Origin: Rhodohalobacter sulfatireducens
Lineage (GTDB): Bacteria; Bacteroidota; Rhodothermia; Balneolales; Balneolaceae
Direction of reading: 5' to 3'
Assembly (NCBI RefSeq): GCF_022012475.1
Contig: NZ_JAKLWS010000011.1
Location: forward strand, 1-64,000
Length of the DNA: 64,000 bases
The number at the start of each line of letters is the position of its first letter. Positions within the stretch are counted from its first letter, which is position 1. Shown here one piece after another: positions 53,267 to 64,000 of this stretch. The notes beneath the pieces were generated by a model that was not told the origin of the DNA, did not search any database, and saw only the letters and a list, made by a program, of their open reading frames with translations. The position numbers and the translations under genes were made by a program.

Positions 53267-54700
53267 TTATTGATTCGTCTGATTTTTATAGGGTTCAGGT
53301 ACTTCAACCTTCGGTGGTACAAATTCACCGTCTTCATCATAGTTATGTGGGTCAGCCTGTGGCATTACACCTTTCAATTCGGCAACGGCAACCATTGGAA
53401 GGAAGCGCAGGAAGAGAAGGAAAAATGTAAAGAACAGGCCAAATGTTCCAACATATGTGGCTACGTCCCAGATAGTTGGAGAGTAGTATCCCCATGATGA
53501 AGGTAAAAAGTCTGTTGAGAGTGATGTAACTGTAATAACAAATCTCTCAAACCACATCCCAATATTCACAATAATTGAGATGATAAATGTAAATGTAACG
53601 TTTCGTCGTAATTTCTTAGACCAGAAAAATTGTGGTGAAAAGACATTGCATGCAAACATAATCCAGTAAGCCCATGCGTAGGGTCCGGCTGCACGCATCA
53701 TAAAAATGAACTTCTCATATTCAACACCGCTATACCATGCAATAAATTGTTCCATGATGTAAGCAAAACCAACCATTGTACCGGTAACCAGTACAACAAT
53801 ATTCATTTTCTCCATATGGTCGATAGTCATAATATCTTCTAAACCGTAGATCTTACGGCAGATAATCATCAGCGATAATACCATTGCAAAACCCGAAAAA
53901 ACGGCTCCTGCAACAAAATAAGGTGGGAAAATAGTAGTGTGCCATCCAGGTATGATGGAAACAGCAAAGTCGAACGATACAATGGTGTGTACGGAAAGTA
54001 CAAGTGGAGTTGCAAGACCTGCCAAAATCATATACGATTTTTCGTAATTCCACCAGTGCCGGTTACTTCCTCTCCAACCCAAAGCAAAAACACCATAAGC
54101 CATTTTACCAATCTTGCTTTTAATTCTGTCTCGAACAGTTGCAAGGTCAGGTACAAGACCTACATACCAGAAAAGGAGTGATACAGTGAAGTAAGTGGAT
54201 ACTGCAAATACATCCCACAAAAGCGGACTATTAAAATTAGGCCACATTAACATCTGGTTGGGAAGTGGGAACATCCAGTAGACAACCCAAATACGACCTA
54301 CGTGAATAGCCGGGAAAATACCCGCACACATCACGGCAAAGATGGTCATTGCCTCGGCAAACCGGTTAATTGCTGTTCTCCAGCCCTGCCGGAAAAGAAA
54401 TAGAATAGCCGATATAAGTGTACCGGCGTGACCGATACCGACCCACCATACAAAGTTGATAATAGCCCAACCCCAACCAACAGGTGAGTTTAAGCCCCAA
54501 ATTCCGGTTCCTTCCCAAACCAGGTATCCAATAGATCCAAGCAGGAGAAGTAATAACATATTCGCAATACCAAACGCAACATACCAACCCTTTGGGGTAG
54601 GACGGATATTAATATCCGTAATCATTGCGGTTATATCCTTAAAATCATGGTTGCCCTTTACAAGAGCGGGCTCCGGAACGTATTCGTACGTTTTACTCAT
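53267..54700 (-). CDS. actC: Alternative complex III subunit ActC (NrfD-like)
   Basis: This 477-residue integral membrane protein has about ten helices and the NrfD/PsrC family stretches [39 protein letters not shown] and [20 protein letters not shown]. The conserved histidines and charged residues in these helices line the quinol site and a putative proton path. ActC is the main quinol-oxidising subunit of ACIII. It begins 6 bases after the actB stop. Confidence 0.95.
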   Translation of the reverse strand: MSKTYEYVPEPALVKGNHDFKDITAMITDINIRPTPKGWYVAFGIANMLLLLLLGSIGYLVWEGTGIWGLNSPVGWGWAIINFVWWVGIGHAGTLISAILFLFRQGWRTAINRFAEAMTIFAVMCAGIFPAIHVGRIWVVYWMFPLPNQMLMWPNFNSPLLWDVFAVSTYFTVSLLFWYVGLVPDLATVRDRIKSKIGKMAYGVFALGWRGSNRHWWNYEKSYMILAGLATPLVLSVHTIVSFDFAVSIIPGWHTTIFPPYFVAGAVFSGFAMVLSLMIICRKIYGLEDIMTIDHMEKMNIVVLVTGTMVGFAYIMEQFIAWYSGVEYEKFIFMMRAAGPYAWAYWIMFACNVFSPQFFWSKKLRRNVTFTFIISIIVNIGMWFERFVITVTSLSTDFLPSSWGYYSPTIWDVATYVGTFGLFFTFFLLFLRFLPMVAVAELKGVMPQADPHNYDEDGEFVPPKVEVPEPYKNQTNQ

Positions 54701-54706
54701 GTTTTA

Positions 54707-57772
<3,066 letters not shown>

Positions 57773-57829
57773 TCTTTACAGAATATTTTGTTTAAAACTC
57801 ATAATTATTAAAGGAGCGAGTCGACATTA

Positions 57830-58477
57830 TTAATAATGACATCCCTGGCAGTAAGTGGGGGCACTGATATTGTGCTTAGAAACAAGATCAAGCCCAACTT
57901 CAATTTGATTTTCAACTTCGTAGCCCATTGTTGTTACCTCCGATACAGGACGCAGATGTTTTTCCGGTTCACGATGACAATCCATGCACCATCCCATGCT
58001 TAATGGTTCAGCCTGGTAAACTTTCTCCATTCTGTCAATACGTCCATGGCAAGATTCGCATCCAACACCAACATTCACATGTGCTGAGTGATTGAAGTAA
58101 GCGTAATCAGGAAGCATGTGAACACGCGTCCATTCAATCGGTTCTCCGGTTTCCCAACTCTCAATAATCGCTTCTACATTTTCAGGATTTTGGACCTGAA
58201 CCTGGTTATGACAATTCATACAGGTTTGTGTAGCCGGAATATTTGCATATTTCGATTCCTCAACCTGTGTGTGGCAGTATTTACAATCCATCCCCAACTG
58301 TCCTGCATGTATTGTGTGGCTGAATGGAACCGGTTGTTCGGGGGCATAGCCAACATCAGTAAATTCAGGAGAGAAAAAATACCAAACAGAAAAAACGATG
58401 GCATTTAAGAATATGATAGAACCTAATAAAATTCGTCTGGGAGCGTCGTTAGTCCACTTAGGAAAAATCTGAGCCAT
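57830..58477 (-). CDS. actA: Alternative complex III subunit ActA (pentahaem cytochrome)
   Basis: This 215-residue protein has an N-terminal membrane helix (about 17-36) and five c-type haem motifs: CKYCH (65-69), CMNCH (86-90), CESCH, CMDCH and CQGCH at the extreme C-terminus. The pentahaem pattern with this spacing matches ActA, the first ACIII subunit. It conducts electrons from the Fe-S part to ActE. It is the first gene of the 12-gene operon and so the promoter must lie in the 443-base gap upstream. Confidence 0.95.
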   Translation of the reverse strand: MAQIFPKWTNDAPRRILLGSIIFLNAIVFSVWYFFSPEFTDVGYAPEQPVPFSHTIHAGQLGMDCKYCHTQVEESKYANIPATQTCMNCHNQVQVQNPENVEAIIESWETGEPIEWTRVHMLPDYAYFNHSAHVNVGVGCESCHGRIDRMEKVYQAEPLSMGWCMDCHREPEKHLRPVSEVTTMGYEVENQIEVGLDLVSKHNISAPTYCQGCHY

Positions 58478-58920
58478 AAATGAATTACATGTTACCTGTT
58501 ACAAAAGATGCTTTGGCATTCAGCGTGAAAAGGTACCGAATATATTGAATTCTGCATACCTGATTCTGAGTCAAATCCTAAATTTAAAATGATTCTAAAT
58601 AACTTCATCGTAGTTTTTTTGTTTGCAGGATTTGATAGCGGAAGTAAGATAGGGCACAGCGCATATAATTGCTTATAAAAGAGATATTTTTTTTGATTCA
58701 TTATTTACCCGTTTTTTTTTAGACAATTTTGATCATGACTACTTTTCTAAAAAATATTGTATGATAGGAATTTAGCTTCCTGAATACGGGGAATGGTTCG
58801 CCTGGTTTGAAATGTTTTGTAGATTCATTTTACTTATCAACCCGGAAAATTCACTCATCAAAAAGTTTAAAAAGCCGTACTTTTGTGCGTCAAACGAGTG
58901 ATTAAAAAATTTTTAATTAA
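58478..58920. other. Divergent promoter region of the respiratory operon
   Basis: This 443-base AT-rich gap separates actA (minus) from the DUF420 gene (plus). The only motif I would mark is TACTTTTG at 58878-58885, fitting the Bacteroidota -7 consensus TAnnTTTG, 35 bases before the DUF420 ATG; no clear -33 element pairs with it. The minus-strand frame at 58492-58701 has no family resemblance and was not called. Confidence 0.4.
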
Positions 58921-59490
58921 ATGGATTCTACATTAAGTGAAGAGTTGACCGTACAATTTCTAAAAGAGATTAGCGTAAAAAAGGCAATTACTACCATTCT
59001 AATTGTAAGTGGGGCAGCTTTTCTTTTCCTGCTATACCTTTTGTATGTGAATGAATCGGAAGGAGCTTCTGCAAATTGGGTAAAGGAGTTGCCGGCGTTG
59101 AATGCATTTCTGAATAGTGTAAGTACTCTTTTGATTTTATCCGGCTATGTTGCCATCCGTAAGAAGAAGTTCAAAGTACACATGAGGTTTATGCTTACAG
59201 CCTTTATCACGTCAAGTTTATTCCTGATTAGCTACCTTGTTTATCATCATTACGCAGGAGATACCCCGTTCCCGGGACAAGGATTTATACGTCCGATCTA
59301 CTTTACAATCCTAATATCGCACATTATTCTCTCCGCTTTTGTGGTTCCCCTGGTGTTGACGAGTTACTATTTTGCGTTTTCGGGTAAATTCAAAACACAC
59401 CGGAAAGTATCGAAGTGGACATTTCCGATTTGGCTGTATGTGTCTGTGACGGGTGTGACAATCTATTTTATGTTGAATGCTTACGTGTAG
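58921..59490 (+). CDS. DUF420 membrane protein (oxidase assembly-like)
   Basis: The 189-residue protein has five membrane helices (about 18-40, 60-76, 86-106, 128-150 and 162-184). The conserved histidines of DUF420 are seen in FKVHMRFMLTAFITSSLFLI, SYLVYHHYAGDTPFPGQG and TILISHIILSAFVVPLVL, with KTHRKVSKWTFPIWLYVSVT near the end. The related YozB/CtaM proteins help mature haem-copper oxidases. It is encoded next to the ACIII/oxidase operon but in the opposite direction, which supports an assembly role. Confidence 0.85.
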   Translation: MDSTLSEELTVQFLKEISVKKAITTILIVSGAAFLFLLYLLYVNESEGASANWVKELPALNAFLNSVSTLLILSGYVAIRKKKFKVHMRFMLTAFITSSLFLISYLVYHHYAGDTPFPGQGFIRPIYFTILISHIILSAFVVPLVLTSYYFAFSGKFKTHRKVSKWTFPIWLYVSVTGVTIYFMLNAYV

Positions 59491-59501
59491 AGATTGTAAA
59501 T

Positions 59502-59540
59502 CGGCTCGCTGAGCCGATAAGTCGGTAAACACCGATTTGA
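59502..59540 (+). terminator. Tandem hairpins after DUF420 gene
   Basis: TCGGCTCGCTGAGCCGA gives a perfect 7-bp stem with a 3-base loop just past the stop, followed by a second small hairpin TCGGT-AAAC-ACCGA and TTT. Weak T-tract; termination is probable but not certain. Confidence 0.5.
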
Positions 59541-59690
59541 GTTTAAAAAGGGGGGGGTGAAAGCAATTTAAACCTTTCCAATAAATATTTCGCAGCATTG
59601 GCAAATCGCGGTACGTTAATAAACTCATCGGATGAGTAAACAGTACTGAAATATTATGAAAGTCAATACACTCATCCAATGAATAGTATA

Positions 59691-59780
59691 AACGTCAGTT
59701 CGAGCGCAGTTCAAAAGTGAAAGCGAATGTACAAAGTCGAGAACTTCTCGTCTCCACTCCGTTGCGCTCGAAGTGACGGT
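59691..59780. repeat. REP-like palindromic element
   Basis: AACGTCAGTTCGAGCGCA at the left pairs with TGCGCTCGAAGTGACGGT at the right, with one mismatch in the 16-base core; GAGAACTTCTC forms an inner palindrome. The same CGTCAGTTCG arm occurs at 7167-7203. Such elements are non-coding and dispersed. Confidence 0.7.
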
Positions 59781-59815
59781 AGTATTAATTGTTAAAGTGT
59801 GATTGATTCAGGTTT

Positions 59816-60523
59816 TCAGTCACCCAAAAACTGCTCACCTGGTTCGGGAATTGCCACATCAGCGTCGCTATACTCTTTCACGAACTTCTCAAATTCTTCA
59901 GGCTCGCCGGTCAGTGGCGGGAACGTCCCGTAGTGAATAGGAAGAGTCAGTTTTGGATTTAGCATCTCGATGCACATTGCAGCTTCCTGCGGCCCCATAG
60001 TGTAATAGTCTCCCATCGGAGCGGCAACCACATGCGGTTGATACATCGCTGCGTAAAGTTCAAGATCAGTAAAAATGTTTGTGTCACCCATGTGATAAAA
60101 GCAGATATCATCCTCAAATGAGAGAACAAGTCCACCGGGTTCGCCTGCATATTCTCCTCCAAAGGATGAACTGTGATTGGCATTTACAAGTGTTACTGAA
60201 AAATCATCAAAATGCACGGATCCACCTTTATTAATTTCAACTGCCTGGTCTTCATTCAAACCGTGCTTTGTCAATAACCTGGAGAGCTCTACCGGAGCTA
60301 CAACTTTACAACCGGTATTCTTTGCAATATCAAGTGTATCTCCCACATGGTCTTCGTGTCCATGGGTTAACAAAATAAATTCAATATCATCCGGATTTTT
60401 CTGATCATCGGGAGTGGAAGGATTTCCCGATAGAAATGGATCTATGTAGATCACTTGTCCGTTTGGGGATTCCAAGCGAAAAGCAGAATGACCTAACCAC
60501 CATGCTTTAATTTTTGTTTCCAT
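59816..60523 (-). CDS. UlaG-like metal-dependent hydrolase (UPF0173)
   Basis: The product is about 235 residues from the ATG at 60523, chosen because AGAGG lies just upstream (the earlier ATG would be at 60547). It is an MBL-fold hydrolase with WWLGHSAFRLES at the start, LLTHGHEDHVGDT (the HxHxDH zinc motif) and VNANHSSSFGGEYAGEPGG plus YHMGDTNIFTD and LPIHYGTFPPL as further ligands. These are UPF0173/UlaG-like landmarks. The substrate is unknown; UlaG itself acts on an ascorbate-phosphate lactone. It stands alone, transcribed divergently from the YciO gene. Confidence 0.87.
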   Translation of the reverse strand: METKIKAWWLGHSAFRLESPNGQVIYIDPFLSGNPSTPDDQKNPDDIEFILLTHGHEDHVGDTLDIAKNTGCKVVAPVELSRLLTKHGLNEDQAVEINKGGSVHFDDFSVTLVNANHSSSFGGEYAGEPGGLVLSFEDDICFYHMGDTNIFTDLELYAAMYQPHVVAAPMGDYYTMGPQEAAMCIEMLNPKLTLPIHYGTFPPLTGEPEEFEKFVKEYSDADVAIPEPGEQFLGD

Positions 60524-60687
60524 CCTAAACCTCTTTTTTGTTATCATTAATTCAACATGTGTAACACAGTTTTTTTTTGAATCGTTGGAGTGAGGGCAGA
60601 TTTAGTGCCATGCAGCACACACGCTTATGAAACTTTTCTTCTTAATACGATTCAATTGTGTACACACTCATATCTTACAAATAAAAA

Positions 60688-61377
60688 ATGAAGGTATTTA
60701 TGGCAAAAAGAATTAAAATTCATCCCGAGAACCCACACCGAGACAAAATTTTTGAAATTAGCGACGATCTGCGAGATCAAGCCGTGGCTTTGTTACCCAC
60801 AGACAGCCAGTACGCACTAATCTGCGATTATAAAAATAAAAAAGGGATGGACCGAATTCGTAAAATTCGCCAGATGGGAAAGAAAGATCACTTGACGGTG
60901 ATGTGTCATTCCCTTGAACATGTGTCCACTTTTGCGCATCTGAATGACGATAATTTTAAATTGATTAAACGCCTTATTCCCGGTCCGTACGCATTTATTT
61001 TACCGGCCACAAGGCAAGTGCCCAGACTGTTAACACATCCCAAAAAACGTACAGTTGGCATTCGGGTTCCTGATTACCCAATCTGCCTCGACCTAATTCG
61101 TGAACTTGGGCGGCCTGTACTGGCAATTACGGCAAAATTGGATGGAGTTGAACATGGCCATCCGGATGATGGTGACCGTGAGTTGTTTCTTAGCCGGTTT
61201 GAAAAAATTGTTGATGTAATTATTGACAACCAGGAACCTCTACGGGCAGAAGAAACAACAGTGGTGGACCTTACCAATCAACCTTCGGAGTTAATTCGCA
61301 AAGGATTGGGAATGGGTCGGCTGGAGGAAGCCCTGGCTCTGGAAAATCGAGAACTTACGGTTCCGGAAAGTGTTTAG
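60688..61377 (+). CDS. YciO/YrdC/Sua5-family protein
   Basis: The 229-residue protein begins MAKRIKIHPENPHRDKI (after an alternative upstream ATG) and contains VALLPTDSQYALICD, the KxR-S/TxxN core region (RKIRQMGKKDHLTVMC) and LIPGPYAFILPATRQVP. The C-terminus includes TVVDLTNQPSELIRKGLG. It matches the YciO branch of the YrdC/Sua5 threonylcarbamoyl-AMP synthase family. YciO can substitute only weakly for Sua5, so tRNA t6A function is not guaranteed. The stop overlaps the convergent MtnA gene by four bases. Confidence 0.85.
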   Translation: MKVFMAKRIKIHPENPHRDKIFEISDDLRDQAVALLPTDSQYALICDYKNKKGMDRIRKIRQMGKKDHLTVMCHSLEHVSTFAHLNDDNFKLIKRLIPGPYAFILPATRQVPRLLTHPKKRTVGIRVPDYPICLDLIRELGRPVLAITAKLDGVEHGHPDDGDRELFLSRFEKIVDVIIDNQEPLRAEETTVVDLTNQPSELIRKGLGMGRLEEALALENRELTVPESV

Positions 61378-62426
61378 CCAAGAAACCCCTCAAAATTTTC
61401 ATTGAATTCTGGTTTGATGATCCCCTTTTCGGTGATGAATGCCGTAATCAAATGATGCGGAGTGATATCAAAGGCAGGGTTGTAAACGTCTACTTTGGCG
61501 GGAGCTGTTTCTTTATTTGCGAAATGGGTTACCTCATCCGGTTCTCGTTCCTCGAGTTCAAATTCACTGCTATCTTCGAGATCCATGTCAACTGTGGAGA
61601 GCGGAGCGGCAACGTAAAATGGAATGTCATGGGCATCTGCCAAAACGGCCAGGTTGTATGTTCCGATACGGCTGAATGTATCTCCCCGGCTTGAAATTCG
61701 GTCGGCACCGACAATTACAAGATCAACCTCTCCATTTTTCATAAGACTGGCCGCGGCGGAGTCTATATGTAATTTTTGCGGTACTTCCGATTTTTTCAGT
61801 TCCCAGGCTGTAAGTCTTGATCCCTGCAAAAGAGGACGGGTTTCGTTCACCCACACCATTTTAACTTTGCCATCCTCATGTGCATGTATAATAACTGAAA
61901 GTGCTGTTCCATACTCACCGGTTGCAAGTCCGCCGGTATTATCATGTGTTAGAATTCCAGAATCTTTCTGAACAAGTTCTACACCATTTTCTCCGATGGA
62001 TTTGCACGTACGCCGATCTTCATCGTGGATGGTGATAGCTGTTTCAAGCATCTTTTGTTTGATGTCGGCAATCGGTTCCTCTTTGAGTGCATAGATGGTT
62101 GTGAGCATTCTCTTAAGCGACCAAGACAGGTTCATCACTGTTGGTTGAGCGGTTTTGATATAATCGGCAATTCGCTGAGCCTCACTATAGAATGTTTGAA
62201 AGGTTGAGTCGGCCAGATCCTGAACTCCAAAATAAAGTCCATAAGCTCCCGCTATGCCAATAACGGGCGCCCCGCGTACTTTTTGTTTTTTTATAGCGTC
62301 CCAAACCTGACCCACAGAATCTAAATCAATATAGACTTCACGATCGGGTAAAAAGGTTTGATCGAGAATGGTTAGATGATCGTCGTCCCATCGAATGGAT
62401 TGAAATGATGAATCTTCTTGGCTCAT
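61374..62426 (-). CDS. mtnA: MtnA-like methylthioribose-1-phosphate isomerase, catalytic Cys replaced
   Basis: The 350-residue protein aligns with MtnA/eIF2B-like isomerases: RGAPVIGIAGAYGLYF (52-67), TVMNLSWSLKRM, VWVNETRPLLQGSRLTAWEL and IVGADRISSRGDTFSRIGTY. The general acid/base aspartate is present (D242 in GADRI). The catalytic cysteine of the family, in LTHCNxGxLAT, is aspartate here: ILTHDNTGGLATG (D162); the DNA reads CAT GAT AAT. Either activity is altered or the enzyme uses another mechanism. No other methionine-salvage genes are near. A 4-base convergent overlap with the YciO gene exists. Confidence 0.82.
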   Translation of the reverse strand: MSQEDSSFQSIRWDDDHLTILDQTFLPDREVYIDLDSVGQVWDAIKKQKVRGAPVIGIAGAYGLYFGVQDLADSTFQTFYSEAQRIADYIKTAQPTVMNLSWSLKRMLTTIYALKEEPIADIKQKMLETAITIHDEDRRTCKSIGENGVELVQKDSGILTHDNTGGLATGEYGTALSVIIHAHEDGKVKMVWVNETRPLLQGSRLTAWELKKSEVPQKLHIDSAAASLMKNGEVDLVIVGADRISSRGDTFSRIGTYNLAVLADAHDIPFYVAAPLSTVDMDLEDSSEFELEEREPDEVTHFANKETAPAKVDVYNPAFDITPHHLITAFITEKGIIKPEFNENFEGFLG

Positions 62427-62657
62427 AAATATCTATTTCCTTAAAAATTTACGCTCTTTAAACATAAGTAATTCAAAAGAGAGTATCGGAATATTCCTCA
62501 CTCTGTAATAAGGAGAATCATTACAATAGATTCAGGTTAAGACTATCTGTAATGGTCATGGGGTTTTGTAGTTTATAATAAAGTAATTCATTAAAGAGCA
62601 TTGAGTTACAAAAGCGTTTTGGTATTTAACCTGGAGAAAGTTCTTGAGGTGATTTCC

Positions 62658-62864
62658 ATGATTATGAAGAAAAATGTAGGATACTGGGATTCAATAATCA
62701 GAACCATTGTAGGTGCTGCAGTTGTTAGTTTAGGAATGTTTTATGATAACTACTGGGGATTACTGGGAATAATATTGGTATTCTCGGGTGTTGTTTCCTT
62801 TTGCCCGATTTACCAGTTATTTAAAATTGGAACTGTTAAAACAGGTTTAGAGAGAGAGAATTAA
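62658..62864 (+). CDS. DUF2892 (YgaP-like transmembrane) protein, second copy
   Basis: About 68 residues from the ATG at 62658, which has GAGGTG (62646-62651) as a good RBS; an upstream start at 62601 would add an unconvincing leader. The sequence KKNVGYWDSIIRTIVGAAVV, two helices and SGVVSFCPIYQLFKIGT follow the DUF2892 pattern, like the protein at 18528-18734. It is followed by a strong terminator, so it is probably transcribed alone. Confidence 0.82.
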   Translation: MIMKKNVGYWDSIIRTIVGAAVVSLGMFYDNYWGLLGIILVFSGVVSFCPIYQLFKIGTVKTGLEREN

Positions 62865-62926
62865 GAGAGATCATGATTGGTTCACGGAGACCATTCATAT
62901 CATAACCTGAGTTCAGTCATTAGGAT

Positions 62927-62962
62927 AGGAGCCGGACAGATAAAGTTCGGCTCCTTTTTTTT
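62927..62962 (+). terminator. Rho-independent terminator
   Basis: AGGAGCCG (62927-62934) and CGGCTCCT (62948-62955) form a perfect 8-bp stem with a 13-base loop, followed by a run of Ts to 62962. It ends the DUF2892 transcript. Confidence 0.9.
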
Positions 62963-63035
62963 GGATTAAAGTTGTTCACGAATAAAAAAATTCTTACTTA
63001 TCTCCCCTAAAATTGGAATTCTCTATTTCTGTGGT

Positions 63036-64000
63036 ATGAATATTAATGGCAAAGCCCGCCAAAACAGAACATTTGACGCAATTGTAATTGGTTCAGGAAT
63101 TAGTGGTGGCTGGGCAGCAAAGGAATTATGTGAGCGCGGATTGAAAACCCTGGTACTGGAACGGGGGCGGCCTGTTAAACATCGAGAAGATTACCCAACA
63201 GCAACGAAACATCCCTGGGAGTTCCCGCATCGAACAAGAATACCTGAAGATGAACTGCGGGAAAATCCAATTGTGGCCAAGTGCTACGCTTATGATGAAG
63301 CTACCAAGCACTTCTTCGTGAAAGATGAGGAACATCCTTACATCCAGGAGAAACCGTACGATTGGATTCGCGGATACCAGGAGGGAGGTAAATCTTTGAT
63401 CTGGGCACGGCAGGGTCAGCGTTGGAGTAGTTATGATTTTGAAGGACCGGCTCGTGATGGTTATGGAATTGAATGGCCAATCACATACGATGATGTTGCC
63501 CCCTGGTATAGCCACGTTGAAAAGTTTGTCGGTTGGTCTGGAAATAAAGACGGACTCGATCATATGCCCGACGGAGAGTTTTTACCGCCATTTGATTTTA
63601 CATGCGTTGAAGAGCACATCAAAGAGCGAATTGAGAGTGAATTCGCAAACAGGTATGTAATCCAGGGGAGGTGTGCACATCTGACCGAGTTGAAAGAGAT
63701 CCATCGTCGACAAAATCGAGGTCAGTGCATGGCTCGTCATTTATGTTACCGCGGATGCCCGTATGGTGCGTATTTCAGTTCGAATTCATCTACACTTCCC
63801 TGGGCGGAGCAAACCGGTAACCTTACAAAACAGACTCATGCTGTTGTAGAATCAATTTTATATGATGAAGAATCAGGTAAAGCATCCGGTGTCCGAGTTG
63901 TTGATGCGAATACAAAAGAAGTGTCTGAATATTATTCAAAAGTGATTTTTGTAAATGCAGCCTGCCTGAATTCGAACTTGATTTTATTGAATAGTAAATC
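63036..64000 (+). CDS. GMC oxidoreductase (partial, cut by window end)
   Basis: From the ATG at 63036 the frame stays open to the window end (about 321 residues). The start has a Rossmann FAD motif, FDAIVIGSGISGGWAAKELC, then LKTLVLERGR. GGKSLIWARQGQRW and EWPITYDDVAPWYSHVEKFV, plus CYRGCPYGAYFSSNSSTLPW, are typical of glucose-methanol-choline oxidoreductases, especially the gluconate/sorbosone dehydrogenase-like membrane-complex branch. The C-terminal substrate domain with the His/Asn pair lies outside the window. No signal peptide is seen. Function: FAD-dependent oxidation of an alcohol or sugar. Confidence 0.88.
   Translation, partial: MNINGKARQNRTFDAIVIGSGISGGWAAKELCERGLKTLVLERGRPVKHREDYPTATKHPWEFPHRTRIPEDELRENPIVAKCYAYDEATKHFFVKDEEHPYIQEKPYDWIRGYQEGGKSLIWARQGQRWSSYDFEGPARDGYGIEWPITYDDVAPWYSHVEKFVGWSGNKDGLDHMPDGEFLPPFDFTCVEEHIKERIESEFANRYVIQGRCAHLTELKEIHRRQNRGQCMARHLCYRGCPYGAYFSSNSSTLPWAEQTGNLTKQTHAVVESILYDEESGKASGVRVVDANTKEVSEYYSKVIFVNAACLNSNLILLNSK

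Noticed and set aside
58492-58701. 69-residue minus-strand frame upstream of actA
   Set aside because: No domain pattern, and it lies in the expected promoter region of the respiratory operon.

Overview
The window looks like chromosomal DNA of a marine or halophilic member of the Balneolota/Rhodothermota (Balneolaceae-like), within the wider Bacteroidota-related groups. This is inferred from moderate-to-low GC, weak Shine-Dalgarno sequences, an alternative complex III (ActABCDEF) operon joined to an A2-type cytochrome c oxidase as in Rhodothermus, a CRY-DASH photolyase, kelch/NHL/TonB surface proteins and many small palindromic intergenic repeats. Genus cannot be assigned from the sequence alone. 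No rRNA, tRNA, CRISPR array, phage or intact insertion sequence was seen.

1-17 kb is accessory and metabolic: a beta-lactamase-fold serine hydrolase, an enolase-superfamily sugar-acid dehydratase (RspA/ManD type), an NHL-repeat lipoprotein, VOC/NTF2/DinB enzymes, a covalent-flavin alditol oxidase, a PP2C-type regulatory phosphatase operon, a membrane-anchored AraC regulator, a TonB-dependent receptor and a lipoprotein cytochrome c. Two decayed genes lie here: an alpha/beta hydrolase tail and an NmrA-like NAD(P)-binding protein carrying several lesions.

17-32 kb holds a Crp/Fnr regulator with a DUF2892 protein, an EthD-nitrilase pair, a berberine-bridge-type flavin oxidase and a secreted NTF2 protein. 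Next come two tandem paralogous regulators that join a DUF4242 domain, a nucleotidyl-cyclase-like domain and an AraC DNA-binding domain. A signal-peptide-bearing methyltransferase, an ECF sigma/anti-sigma/Spy-like operon and the photolyase follow. About 100-bp palindromic repeats occur at 18.8-19.0 kb and, inverted, at 26.9-27.0 kb.

32-45 kb carries a secreted glycoside hydrolase with discoidin domains, a kelch-matrixin-membrane protein group whose last gene is broken by a stop codon, an ATP-grasp-like gene that lacks a normal start and abuts a TacAT-type toxin-antitoxin module, a family-4-like uracil-DNA glycosylase without the iron-sulfur cysteines, a long DUF4175-like coiled-coil protein and a metallo-beta-lactamase-fold hydrolase.

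45-59 kb is one compact 12-gene minus-strand operon: actABCDEF, an HTH-membrane protein, sco and ctaCDEF, ending at a strong terminator. Menaquinol electrons would pass through ActB/ActC/ActF and the pentahaem ActA and ActE to the oxidase. Closely similar cytochrome c domains are fused to both ActE and subunit II. A divergent DUF420 protein lies upstream. 59-64 kb returns to housekeeping genes: an UlaG-like hydrolase, a YciO/Sua5 protein, an MtnA homologue whose expected catalytic cysteine is aspartate, a second DUF2892 protein, and a GMC oxidoreductase cut by the window edge.
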